Below are positions 40,395-48,975 of a stretch of DNA of 64,000 bases, piece after piece. The position numbers and the translations under genes are program-made. The DNA comes from Lewinellaceae bacterium (lineage in GTDB: Bacteria > Bacteroidota > Bacteroidia > Chitinophagales > Saprospiraceae): positions 58,865-122,864 of the forward strand of contig JADJOD010000005.1 in NCBI GenBank assembly GCA_016713985.1. Reading direction: 5' to 3'. Under the pieces are notes generated by a model. That model did no database searches. It saw only the letters and a program-made list of their open reading frames with translations, and had not been told where the DNA came from. Each line of letters starts with the position of its first letter. Position 1 is the stretch's first letter.

Positions 40395-40474
40395 AGTGGT
40401 GGCACATACATTTGGCCCTTCGGTTTTATTTTTGTTGAAAATAAAACGACGGGCCAAATGTATGTGCCACCACT
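40395..40474. repeat. 80-bp perfect-type hairpin element, copy 1
   Basis: Arms beginning AGTGGTGGCACATACATTTG and ending with its complement pair almost throughout around a GTTG loop. Copy 2 is at 45678-45758. The outer 14 bp and the loop are identical in the two copies. Inner stem bases differ, yet mostly remain paired. Both copies are flanked by TCTT on the left and CGG on the right. The rest of the 340-bp gap between 40310 and 40650 shows no gene or other signal that I recognise. Confidence 0.85.
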
Positions 40475-40650
40475 CGGTTGGTTGTCAGTTGGTTGTTACG
40501 CCAGGCGAGACTATTCCTGCGCTTGAATACAATTCCTGTCTTTATTAGCCCGAAACGGCCCGCTCGTGCCGGCCGTCGCCAACTTTATGCCTCGCCCGGT
40601 GTTTCATTAGGTCAGGCCGAAATGTATACGCGGCGCATGCATGGGATACT

Positions 40651-41775
40651 GTGGTTGCGAGGTGGAATATAGCGGTATTTTCAAAAATACTAAACCACAT
40701 TCCATTGAGCAAAAATGAACACAGCAGACCCGAAATCAAAAAAGAAGGCATTATACTTTTAAAAACCGAATCCGGTTTTGAAAATGAAGGCGTGCTGAAC
40801 CCTGCCGTGATGCAGGAGGGCACGGACATTCACATCTTTTACCGCGCCGTACGAAAAGGCAATTATTCCACCGTCGGTTACTGCCGCCTGAACGGTCCCC
40901 TCGAACTGGTGGAACGGCAGGATACCCCGATTCTTTTCCCACAGTCTGCTTTCGAATCACAGGGGGTGGAAGACCCCCGCATCGTTAAGATTGACGATGT
41001 ATACTACCTCACCTATACCGGCTACGACCGGGTCAACGCCCTCGGCGCCCTGGCGACTTCGACGGACCTGCGACATTTTGAAAAGCAGGGAATCATCGTA
41101 CCGCAGGTCACATACGATGAATTTATACACCTCGCGGAAAGCAAAGGCCACGTCAATGAAAAATACCGCCGCTTCAACGGGCCGGATTCGATGCTGAACA
41201 AGTTCGACGAGAAAATTTTAGTGTGGGACAAAAACGTCATTTTTTTTCCACGCCGCATCCACGGAAAACTGTATTTTCTGCATCGGATAAAGCCTGATAT
41301 TCAGGTCGTTGCGGTGCATGACCTGAAGGAATTAACGAAAGAGTTCTGGGAACATTATTTTCTCCATTTTCACGAACACATTTTGCTCGAACCGAAATAC
41401 CGGCACGAAGTAAGTTATATCGGAGGCGGATGCCCGCCGATAGAAACCACCCTCGGCTGGCTGCTTATTTACCACGGAGTACACGATACACCCAGCGGTT
41501 ACCGGTATGTGGCATGTGCGGCCCTGCTGGATTTGAACGACCCGGCGCGGGAAATAGCCCGCCTGCCGGATGCATTGTTTTCCCCCGAATACCACTACGA
41601 ACTGACCGGAGAAGTAAACAACGTTTGTTTCCCGACCGGAACCGCCCTGTTTGGCGACACCCTCTATATTTATTACGGAGCCGCCGACGAACAAATTGCC
41701 TGTGCTTCCGTGTCCTTATCGGCGTTGCTGGCAGAATTGATGCTAAATTTGAAAGAAGATGCAAAACAAAGATGA
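40651..41775 (+). CDS. GH130-family glycosidase/phosphorylase-like protein
   Basis: About 350-374 residues with the five-bladed propeller pattern of GH130: NPAVMQEGTDIHIFYRAV, GVEDPRIVKIDDVYYLTYTG, and LLIYHGVHDTPSGYRYV in the later blade. GH130 enzymes phosphorolyse or hydrolyse beta-mannosides. The pairing with a glycosyltransferase, overlapping by 17 bp, is common in uncharacterised mannan- or glycoconjugate-related operons. The start is uncertain: the frame opens at GTG 40651, and a TTG at LSKNEHSRPEIKK is another candidate. The exact substrate is not readable. Confidence 0.85.
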   Translation: MVARWNIAVFSKILNHIPLSKNEHSRPEIKKEGIILLKTESGFENEGVLNPAVMQEGTDIHIFYRAVRKGNYSTVGYCRLNGPLELVERQDTPILFPQSAFESQGVEDPRIVKIDDVYYLTYTGYDRVNALGALATSTDLRHFEKQGIIVPQVTYDEFIHLAESKGHVNEKYRRFNGPDSMLNKFDEKILVWDKNVIFFPRRIHGKLYFLHRIKPDIQVVAVHDLKELTKEFWEHYFLHFHEHILLEPKYRHEVSYIGGGCPPIETTLGWLLIYHGVHDTPSGYRYVACAALLDLNDPAREIARLPDALFSPEYHYELTGEVNNVCFPTGTALFGDTLYIYYGAADEQIACASVSLSALLAELMLNLKEDAKQR

Positions 41776-44032
41776 CCATGAACTGCCCGAAATTTTATTC
41801 ATCACTTCCTATCCGCCGCGGGAATGTGGCATCGCCACGTACTCGCAGGATTTGATCAAAGCGTTGAACAACAAATTCAACAACTCATTCTCCCTGCGCG
41901 TATGCGCTTTGGAAGTCGGAAAATGAAAAACACGCCTATCCCGATGAAGTAAAATATGTGCTGGATGCAACCAGCCCGCAGGAATACACCGCTTTAGCCG
42001 ATGCCATCAATCGGGACAGCACTATCAAAATCGTATTGATTCAGCATGAGTTCGGCTTTTTTGCGGGCGTGCCGGACAAAGACTTTTTACAGTTCTTATT
42101 TCAAATCAACAAGCCGCTTGTCGTCGCTTTTCACACCGTATTGCCCAGGCCCGATAACGCCCTGAAAATAAAAGTGCGCAACATAGAAGCAGCCTGCGCG
42201 GCGGTGATCGTGATGACCAACAATGCAGCGGGCGTTTTGACCACCGACTATGAAATGCCCGGCGAAAAAATAACGGTCATTGCACACGGCACCCACTTGG
42301 TGCCGCACATCAGCCGCACACTGCTCAAGGAAAAATATGGAATGACCGGGCGAAAAATACTCTCGACCTTCGGACTGATCAGTTCGGGAAAAAGTATCGA
42401 AACAACCTTAGAAGCCTTGCCCGACATCATCCAAATGCATCCCGAAGTGCTTTTTTTGATAATCGGCAAAACGCACCCCTCTGTTGTCAAACACGAGGGA
42501 GAGCGGTATCGGAATATGCTGGAGGCTAAGATAGAAGAATTGTCGCTTGCAAAACCATGTCCAAGTTTATCAATTGTTACCTGGCCCTGCCGGATTTGTT
42601 GGAATACCTGCAGATGACCAACATTTATTTATTCACATCCAAAGACCCCAACCAGGCTGTGAGCGGCACGTTTTCCTATGCCATCAGCTGTGCCTGCCCC
42701 ATTATCTCCACACCCATCCCCCATGCGCGGGAGGTATTGCGCGACGACGCCGGCATTATCATCGATTTTCAAAACCCGGAACAATTGGCGGCTGCCGTCA
42801 ACCTGCTGCTCGACAACGAACCCCTGCGCCGCAATATCAGCACCAACGGCCTGCAACGGATCGTATCCACCGCCTGGGAAAACGGCGCGGTGGCGCACGC
42901 CATGTTGTTTCAAAAAATAGCGGACGGAAACATGGCACTGAATTATCGTTTGCCACCCGTCAATTTGAACCACATCAAAAAAATGACCACCGATTTTGGC
43001 ATGATCCAGTTTGCAAAAGTGAATCAGCCAGACCTGAAATCGGGCTACACCATCGACGACAATGCGCGGGCATTGGTAGCCATGTGTATGCACTATGAAT
43101 GGACGGGCGACGAGAGCGCTATCCCGTATATCAAAACCTATCTCGATTTTATAACGTATTGCCTGCAGCCGGGAGGAGACTTTTTGAATTACGTGGACAC
43201 CGCCAAAAGGTTTTCGGAACAAAACGATGAAACGAACCTCGACGATGCCAACGGAAGAACGATCTGGGCATTGGGCTATTTGATCGCCCAGAAAGGCCTC
43301 TTGCCGGATTCACTCATTTCGGACGCCGAAACGCTGATGGAACAGGCATTGGCGCACATCGAAGGCACACACTCCACCCGTGCCATGGCTTTTGCCATAA
43401 AAGGATTGTATTATTACCAGAGCGTCCTGCCCTCAACCCGGCATTTGTCGCTCCTGAAAACCTTAGCCGATCGTTTGGTGCAAATGTACCGGCACGAATC
43501 GGACGACAACTGGCGATGGTTTGAAAGTTACCTGACCTACGGCAACAGCATATTGCCCGAAGCCATGTTGTGCGCCTGGCTGACGACCGGCAACCTTGTC
43601 TATAAAGATGTTGCCCGGACCTCTTTTGGATTCCTGCTGGAACGCACCTTTACCGATGGCCGCATCAAAGTGGTTTCCAATAAAAGTTGGCTGCTCAAAG
43701 GACAACCCGCCGCGCGTTTTGGCGAACAACCCATCGATGTAGCCTACACCATTCTGGCCCTGCGCACCTTTTACGATGTGTTTGAAGACGAAGCCTATTT
43801 GAAAAAAATGGAAATCGCGTTCAACTGGTTTTTGGGCAACAACCATTTGCACCAAATTATCTACAATCCCTGCACCGGCGGTTGTTACGACGGGTTGGAG
43901 GAAAACAACGTGAACCTCAACCAGGGCGCGGAATCCACCGTCAGTTACCTGATGGCGCGGATGACCGTCGAACAATATTTCAACCGCCCGGGTGTTGCCC
44001 AACATTCACTCGCAGCGTCCCTTAGCGGTTGA
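41759..44032 (+). CDS. GT4-like glycosyltransferase with C-terminal toroid domain, frameshifted
   Basis: Fragments in several frames form one protein of about 757 residues. Residues 1-50 (LPEILFITSYPPRECGIATY) are the GT-B N-terminal entry. Next come IQHEFGFFAG, FHTVLPRP, IAHGTHLVPH and STFGLISSGKSIETTLEALP, then FTSKDPNQAVSGTFSYAIS in the donor-site region. The last 350 residues (SGYTIDDNARALVAMC, DDANGRTIWALGYLI, LNQGAESTVSYLMARM) resemble an alpha/alpha toroid glycosidase-like domain. Frames break near 41915, 42550 and 42565; each is cured by removing one base. These are apparent insertions, unlike the deletions elsewhere. The gene starts inside the end of the GH130 gene. The sugar and acceptor are unknown. 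Confidence 0.75.
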
Positions 44033-44155
44033 TTTAAATACCCCCGTATTCTGTTCAAATTCCCCCGCTTTCCCATCTTTTTCCGGTATACATTTGCTCA
44101 TCTGATCAACACCTGGTTTTAACGGGTGCCTTAAAAATAATCGCTATATTGTACG

Positions 44156-44203
44156 GCGAAACACCAGTTTCGCGTATGTTTCATTGCGAAACTGGTGTTT
44201 CGC
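44156..44203. repeat. Perfect 18-bp inverted repeat (hairpin)
   Basis: GCGAAACACCAGTTTCGC at 44156-44173 is repeated exactly inverted at 44186-44203, with a 12-base loop. It lies in the 588-bp gap between the glycosyltransferase and GH5 genes. There is no T-run, so it is not a standard terminator. Confidence 0.8.
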
Positions 44204-44365
44204 TATACCATACAACCTGAACTGCACCCGGTTCTAACAACGTTCCTTCGATAACTATGAATTACCCACAAGCAGGGGTGCTCCGGCTGTTATTGCCGCT
44301 CTGTATGCGTCAACTTTCTGTTGCAGGTACGTCGCAAACTCGTCGGCCAGGGAAGTATCAATACC

Positions 44366-44437
44366 CCCTCATGGCCGCCCGACGGCAAACGGGTGGCTTT
44401 TGTGAGCAATTCAAAAATAGATAGCGCCAAATTTTGA
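44366..44437 (+). pseudogene. Possible remnant of a PD40/TolB-like propeller protein
   Basis: A short open stretch reads PSWPPDGKRVAFVSNSKI before a stop. This matches one WD40-like PD40 repeat (usually PxWSPDGKRIAFVS). Nothing on either side continues the protein in any frame. The remnant runs directly into the inverted repeat at 44413. A single 24-codon match could be chance. Confidence 0.3.
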
Positions 44438-44573
44438 GTGATGATTAAGCGAGCGTGTCATTCTGAGCGCAGCGAAGAACCTGATAAAGAATCACTTCAT
44501 ACAGTTTTACCGGATTCTTCGCTGCGCTCAAAATGACACCACCACTCAAAAATGGACACTATCCAAAAATATA
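44413..44573. repeat. Nested inverted-repeat element, about 160 bp
   Basis: Inner arms at 44455-44479 (GTGTCATTCTGAGCGCAGCG...) and 44515-44539 pair with few mismatches. An outer, looser pair (CAAATTTTGAGTG near 44428, CACTCAAAAATGG near 44543) extends the symmetry. Elements built on TCATTCTGAGCGCAGCGAAG recur in many unrelated bacterial genomes. It is non-coding and MITE-like. Confidence 0.6.
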
Positions 44574-44620
44574 GAAAGTTGAGATCCGTCGCGCAAACGG
44601 GATAGCAAACCTGAATCATC

Positions 44621-45637
44621 ATGATAAAGAACCGTTTACAGGCATTTATACTCCTGTTATCTGCCTTACTGACGATGGCCGCCGCAGCCCAAACTCCCGA
44701 TCCCATGCCGCGTATCCGGGTGCAGGGCAATTGTTTCGTGTCTGAAAACGGCGACACCCTTGTGTTTCGCGGGCTGAACAGCAGCGATCCCGACAACCTC
44801 GACCGTCAGGGGCACTGGAACAAAGCCTATTTTGAAACGATCAAAAAATGGGGCGCCAACATCGTGCGGTTCCCGGTGCATCCTGCCGCCTGGCGCCGGC
44901 GCGGACAAGATAACTACCTCCAACTGCTCGATCAGGGCGTGTTATGGGCCAAAGAACAAGGCCTGTACGTCATCATCGACTGGCACAGCATCGGCAACCT
45001 GCGTTCCGAACTATTTCAGGCGCCCGGATACGAAACCACGCAGAAGGAAACCTTCGAATTCTGGCGTACCATGGCCAAACACTACAAGGACGAACCCGCC
45101 GTGGCGTTTTTTGAACTGTTCAACGAACCGACCGTGCTCCGGGGCGAGTTGGGTTTGTGTACCTGGGCGCAGTGGAAAGCCATCATGGAAGAAACCATCA
45201 CCATCATCCGGGCCCACGATTGCCGGGCCATTCCCTTAGTTGCCGGCTTCGACTGGGCTTACGACCTGACTCCCGTGGCCACCGAACCCATCCAGGCCGA
45301 AGGTATCGCGTACGTCAGCCATCCCTACCCGCAAAAACGAAATCCGCCCTGGGCCGGGCAATGGACCGCCGACTGGGGTTTTGTCGCAGAAAAATACCCG
45401 GTTATACTCACCGAAATCGGTTTTTGCGGCGCCGACGACCCGGGCGCACACGTACCCGTGATCAGCGACGAATCCTACGGCGACGCCATCACGACGTATA
45501 CGGCGGAAAAAGGCATTTCCTGGGTGGCCTGGGTGTTCGACCCGAAGTGGGCGCCGCGTTTGTTTACGGACTGGGATTTTACGCCGTCAAGACAGGGGGT
45601 GTATTTTAGGAGGGTGTTGGGAGAGGGGAGGCATTAA
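44621..45637 (+). CDS. Secreted GH5-family glycoside hydrolase (cellulase-like)
   Basis: 338 residues: a signal peptide (MIKNRLQAFILLLSALLTMA, cut near AAAQT) and a single TIM-barrel catalytic domain. Family markers are FRGLNSSDPDN, VRFPVHPAAW, YVIIDWHSIG, the acid/base Glu in FFELFNEPT near residue 166, and the nucleophile Glu in VILTEIGFCG near 266. GH5 enzymes hydrolyse beta-glucans, mannans or related beta-linked polymers. No carbohydrate-binding module or sorting domain is attached, so periplasmic or outer-membrane-vesicle delivery is possible. It has its own upstream gap and appears monocistronic. Confidence 0.92.
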   Translation: MIKNRLQAFILLLSALLTMAAAAQTPDPMPRIRVQGNCFVSENGDTLVFRGLNSSDPDNLDRQGHWNKAYFETIKKWGANIVRFPVHPAAWRRRGQDNYLQLLDQGVLWAKEQGLYVIIDWHSIGNLRSELFQAPGYETTQKETFEFWRTMAKHYKDEPAVAFFELFNEPTVLRGELGLCTWAQWKAIMEETITIIRAHDCRAIPLVAGFDWAYDLTPVATEPIQAEGIAYVSHPYPQKRNPPWAGQWTADWGFVAEKYPVILTEIGFCGADDPGAHVPVISDESYGDAITTYTAEKGISWVAWVFDPKWAPRLFTDWDFTPSRQGVYFRRVLGEGRH

Positions 45638-45675
45638 AGGCTGCTTCAGGGCGCGGATGACCGTTGAGGATTATC

Positions 45676-46287
45676 TTAGTGGTGGCACATAGTTTTGCCC
45701 TTCGTTTTTAATTTTTGTTGAAAAATTAAAACGAAGGGCAAACTTATGTGCCACCACTCGGAAAATTGGATTTGCTTGGCCAACGTCAACCTTATTTTCG
45801 GAAGATAGTATTGAGGTGATATTCTATAAAGTCTTTTCGAGGAAGGTATTTCCCAGGCTCTTTTTAGAGGCTTATTTTCAAACTGTCCAAAGTGAGAATT
45901 GAAGAATGGTTCTTTTGAAAACTGTTTTAGTTCTTTAGAAATTCGTATTTTAAAATCAGTGTCTATACTAATTAGCCCTTTGTCAAAAGCTCGATCGTGA
46001 ATAGCAGATAAACAAAGTCCATTTTCCGGGTTTAATCTTTCTTCAACATTTACCGACCATGGAATGATATGGCTGGCCACCAGCAAATCTGTCGCGTTTA
46101 TACCTGATATAGCGCAAGAATAGTTGTAATTAGCTAAAACAAATTGACGAAAAACTGATTGATTTACTCTTGTTTTAATTAGGCTCAACCGTTCTTCTCC
46201 CACCATTCTCGGTATATCATCAAGTAAATTTTTATATTTTACTTCTAAAGTTTTGTTCTCTTCTGGCGAGAACGTTTTCTGCTTCAA
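45676..46287 (-). CDS. HNH endonuclease, N-terminally short, tail encoded by a repeat
   Basis: 203 residues opening at a TTG. The HNH core reads NYSCAISGINATDLLVASHI, then IPWSVNVEERLNPENGLCLS and AIHDRAFDKGLISI, the pattern of HNH_2-type putative restriction endonucleases. Relatives are usually about 300 residues with an extra N-terminal domain, which is absent or out of frame here. The last 25 or so residues (HISLPFVLIFQQKL...) are translated from hairpin copy 2, so the original C-terminus was replaced or extended by that insertion. In the same frame, two codons upstream past a TGA, lies a Vsr-like start at 46374. Activity is doubtful. Confidence 0.7.
   Translation of the reverse strand: MKQKTFSPEENKTLEVKYKNLLDDIPRMVGEERLSLIKTRVNQSVFRQFVLANYNYSCAISGINATDLLVASHIIPWSVNVEERLNPENGLCLSAIHDRAFDKGLISIDTDFKIRISKELKQFSKEPFFNSHFGQFENKPLKRAWEIPSSKRLYRISPQYYLPKIRLTLAKQIQFSEWWHISLPFVLIFQQKLKTKGKTMCHH
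45678..45758. repeat. 81-bp hairpin element, copy 2
   Basis: The arms start AGTGGTGGCACATAGTTTTG and close with the complement. The loop is GTTG, as in copy 1 at 40395-40474. It overlaps the last 25 codons of the HNH reading frame, so the encoded tail of that protein comes from the element. Confidence 0.85.
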
Positions 46288-46290
46288 AGA

Positions 46291-46374
46291 TCAATTTTTC
46301 TCTGTTTGTAATAAATTCATTACATCTTCAATTACTATTTCCGGTTTGGTATTCTTGTTCCGGATACGGGACAT
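46291..46374 (-). pseudogene. Vsr-like N-terminal stub upstream of the HNH gene
   Basis: ATG at 46374 opens 27 codons reading MSRIRNKNTKPEIVIEDVMN before TGA. The opening closely resembles very-short-patch repair endonucleases (MSRIRGKDTKPE...). The rest of Vsr is absent. The frame continues into the HNH protein after TGA and TCT. It may be a remnant of a restriction-modification island, or the stop may be secondary. The 300 bp upstream (46375-46680) hold no gene that I can support. Confidence 0.4.
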
Positions 46375-46680
46375 ATTATAACTTCTCTTTTCTGGCGTAT
46401 GTACATCGGCCATTTTTCAGCATTAAAAGTACCTGAAGAATCGCCGGGAAAAATACAATAGATTGTTTGATATTCTGAAATTTTATTGTCGCATCAGGCC
46501 TTGTAGGCACTCCTTTGGCAAAACCTTGTTCGTGGAACGGATGGATCAGAATGAAGAGATTTTTGCCCGGTTCATGAATGATGCAACTTTCCAAAAATGG
46601 TGACCAAGTGGCTGGCGTCTGAGGCGTACCAAAAACTTAAGGGTGTTCACAGACCATAAGCAGTTTTTGCCCCCCCTCTC

Positions 46681-46911
46681 TTTACGTCCTTTTACAAAGC
46701 ATTTACGTCCCTCATCCAAAGTTTTACGTCCGGCGCCCAAAATTTTGGATCATGAACCTAAAGTTTTACGTCATACAACGTAAAATTTTGGACAATAAAC
46801 CTAAAATTTTGGATACGGAACCCAAAGTTTTGGAGCCGGAACCCAAACACTTCGATAGGGAACCTAAACACTTGGATGAACAACCTAAACGTTTGGGTTA
46901 CGAACCTAAAA
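46681..46911 (+). repeat. 21-bp minisatellite, about eleven degenerate units
   Basis: Units follow the consensus AACCTAAAGTTTTGGATACGG, with a few of 20 or 22 bp. Read in frame the later units give heptads such as NLKFWIR, NPKFWSR and NLNVWVT. Conservation is strongest in the AACC(T/C)AAA part. Two length slips break frame, and no start codon or ribosome site precedes the array, so a protein is doubtful. It lies upstream of the promoter for the gene at 47087. Confidence 0.8.
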
Positions 46912-46969
46912 AAAACATTTAATTAAAAATAATTGTCTGACTGTTAGGTTTTTATGTTTTTAAAAATAC

Positions 46970-46977
46970 TATATTTG
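46970..46977 (+). promoter_or_regulatory. Candidate -7 box (TATATTTG)
   Basis: Matches the Bacteroidota TAnnTTTG consensus 110 bp before the start at 47087, leaving room for a 5' untranslated leader of about 100 bases. No clear -33 TTG is seen at the normal spacing. Confidence 0.4.
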
Positions 46978-47086
46978 CCTTGCGTTTTTTTCCAAAGCCG
47001 GCGCCTTTTTACAATCCCCCGCCTGCGGGTCAGGATGCCGGTGATAATCAAAACACATCATTTTTTAACCTTTAACCTTTTGCACT

Positions 47087-47584
47087 ATGCCATTTCACGA
47101 TGTCGTGCAACAGCACATCCAAACCGAAGAATTAGCGGCCCTTGACAAGGCCCTCGACGCACTTGAAAAAGCCGTCGAAAACCAAAAACGGAACCTGACT
47201 CCCGACGAACGCAAGAAGTACGGCAGCATCAACGAGGCCAACAAACTGTTCGTGAACAAGGTCTACGATTATTGCAAAGCCCAGCCCGCCTTGTGCAGCC
47301 CCGATGTGAACTGGGACGAATTCGCCGCCGATTACCAGGACCGGGCTTATCTCGAAACCCGCCTCAACCGGATGCGTTCGATCATGGAATCTCTGGAAAA
47401 CTCGAAAATCCTGCACGACTACGACAATTTCCAGAACTCGCTGGTGGATTATTCCTACACGCAGTACAAAAAAGACACCGATGCGGGCGGTTATATGACG
47501 AAGTACAACGAACTGAAGCAGTTTTTCCCGCGCACCGGCACCAATGGCAACGGGTCAACCACCCCTTCGCCGGAGCCCGAATAA
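47087..47584 (+). CDS. Small helical protein of unknown function, 165 aa
   Basis: No family with known function is recognised. The protein is acidic and largely helical (TEELAALDKALDALEKAVEN), with a central segment YDYCKAQPALCSPDVNWDEF holding its two cysteines. The tail is rich in G, T, S, P and E (GTNGNGSTTPSPEPE). There is no signal peptide or membrane segment. It stands alone between the minisatellite and the lanthipeptide exporter genes, which run in the opposite direction. Confidence 0.7.
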   Translation: MPFHDVVQQHIQTEELAALDKALDALEKAVENQKRNLTPDERKKYGSINEANKLFVNKVYDYCKAQPALCSPDVNWDEFAADYQDRAYLETRLNRMRSIMESLENSKILHDYDNFQNSLVDYSYTQYKKDTDAGGYMTKYNELKQFFPRTGTNGNGSTTPSPEPE

Positions 47585-47684
47585 TAAATCGGTTTTTGGG
47601 ATAAATACCCGCGTGGCTGTTATGGTCGCGCGGGTTTTTGTTTTTACCGAAGCGGGCGGTATAAACTTGGCGGAGCGGGCAAAC

Positions 47685-48975
47685 TCATTTGTTCAGGTTA
47701 AAGAGGTGATCAAATATCCGCTGCATCAGGTTCCGTTTCCTGGTCACGATCGTACACATTCCGGTAGATTCCGGTTTAAAAGGAATCATTTTTTCGCCGA
47801 AGTCACCAGGTCTTTCGGAAGCCGGATATACGAGATACGTGCCGTTGGCAGGCACGATGGAAATGGATTGCACCTGGCCTTCCAGAACGCCGAACTGCTG
47901 AAAGGGAAAAGCATCCAGCCGGATTTTCACGGATTGCCCGGCTTCCACGTTGCCGGAGCCGGCCTGGGGCAACTGCGCCAACGCCAGGGGGGTGTTATCC
48001 CCGCTTGCCGGGGCCAGGATACTGAACAATTCCTGTTCGGTTTTCAGGTATTGATTCACAACCAGCTGGGTCGAATAAGTAAGCCGGCCGGAGGCGGTGG
48101 CTGTGATCTGGTAATTTAATTTCCACGCTTCGATTTCAGTGCGCAGTTGCCGGATCGCCTGGCGGATTTCCTCCCAACGATTCAGCACCGTTTGCTCCCG
48201 ACCCTGGCCGAGTTGGATTTGCTGCACTTCCAGTTGGCGGATTTTCACCTGCTGGTTGCTGATATTGGACGTGAACTGCGCCAGTTGTTGCTTTTGACGC
48301 AGGTAGTTTGAGTTGTACTTTTCCAACTCCTGCGCACTGACCAGCGCCGAGTCGAACAATTGCTGTTGCCGCTTAAAGTCCTTTTCCGTGAGGTTAAAAT
48401 CTTCGGTGAGCAGGGCGGCTTGCTTTTCCAGCGAACCGATCAAGGCGCGTGTTTCCCGGATTTCCTGATCGATGGCGTTGATTTGCCGGAAAACGCCGTC
48501 CTGGTGAATCAAAACTTCGAGGAACTGCACCAGGTTGGCCAGATTGCCAAAAGTGTTTTGCAGCCCGCCGAGCCTGCAGGTTGCGGGGAAGTGTGCACCC
48601 GGAAAGTTGCTGCCAGCGGGTTTGTGATTCCAGGCAATTCAAATACGTCTCCAACACCCGGACGTCTTTGGAGGCCGTATTGCTTTCAATTTCTGCGAGC
48701 AGTTGCCCGGTTTGAACGGAATCGCCGTTTTGTACCGGTAGCATAGTCAGGCGGCCCGATACACGCGCCAGTACCCGGACCGGCGGGTTAGCGGAACTCA
48801 GGACGACGTGCGCCGTAACGGTATCCGGATAATTGATAAACCAACCGAGGGCAACCAGGACCAACACCAGTCCCCCCAGCAGGAGGGCGCCGTAATGCAC
48901 CAGGCAGCCCGGGTTATTGCCGAGCATGGCTTGTATTTCGTGTCGTTCCTGGAGGACTATTTCTTCAGGTTCCAA
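47685..48975 (-). CDS. HlyD-family membrane fusion protein of the lanthipeptide exporter, frameshifted
   Basis: The N-terminal frame has a membrane helix (ALLLGGLVLVLVALGWFIN) and the lipoyl-like hairpin start (VSGRLTMLPVQNGDSVQTG). The second frame (to 47685) has the coiled coil (EIRETRALIGSLEKQAALL) and the beta-barrel end (ESTGMCTIVTRKRNLMQRIF). They join near 48575, where one extra base separates RNLQ from LGGLQNTFGNLANL. The corrected length is about 430 residues. It spans the periplasm and connects the inner-membrane ABC exporter to an outer-membrane channel, which is not encoded nearby. The probable start is a TTG at 48975, overlapping the end of the ABC gene, so translation is likely coupled. 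Confidence 0.8.

Noticed and set aside
46376..46594. 72-codon minus-strand frame upstream of the Vsr-like stub
   Set aside because: No family resemblance, no ribosome site and ordinary non-coding composition.
46681..46911. CRISPR array
   Set aside because: Units are contiguous and degenerate with no unique spacers, and no cas genes are present.
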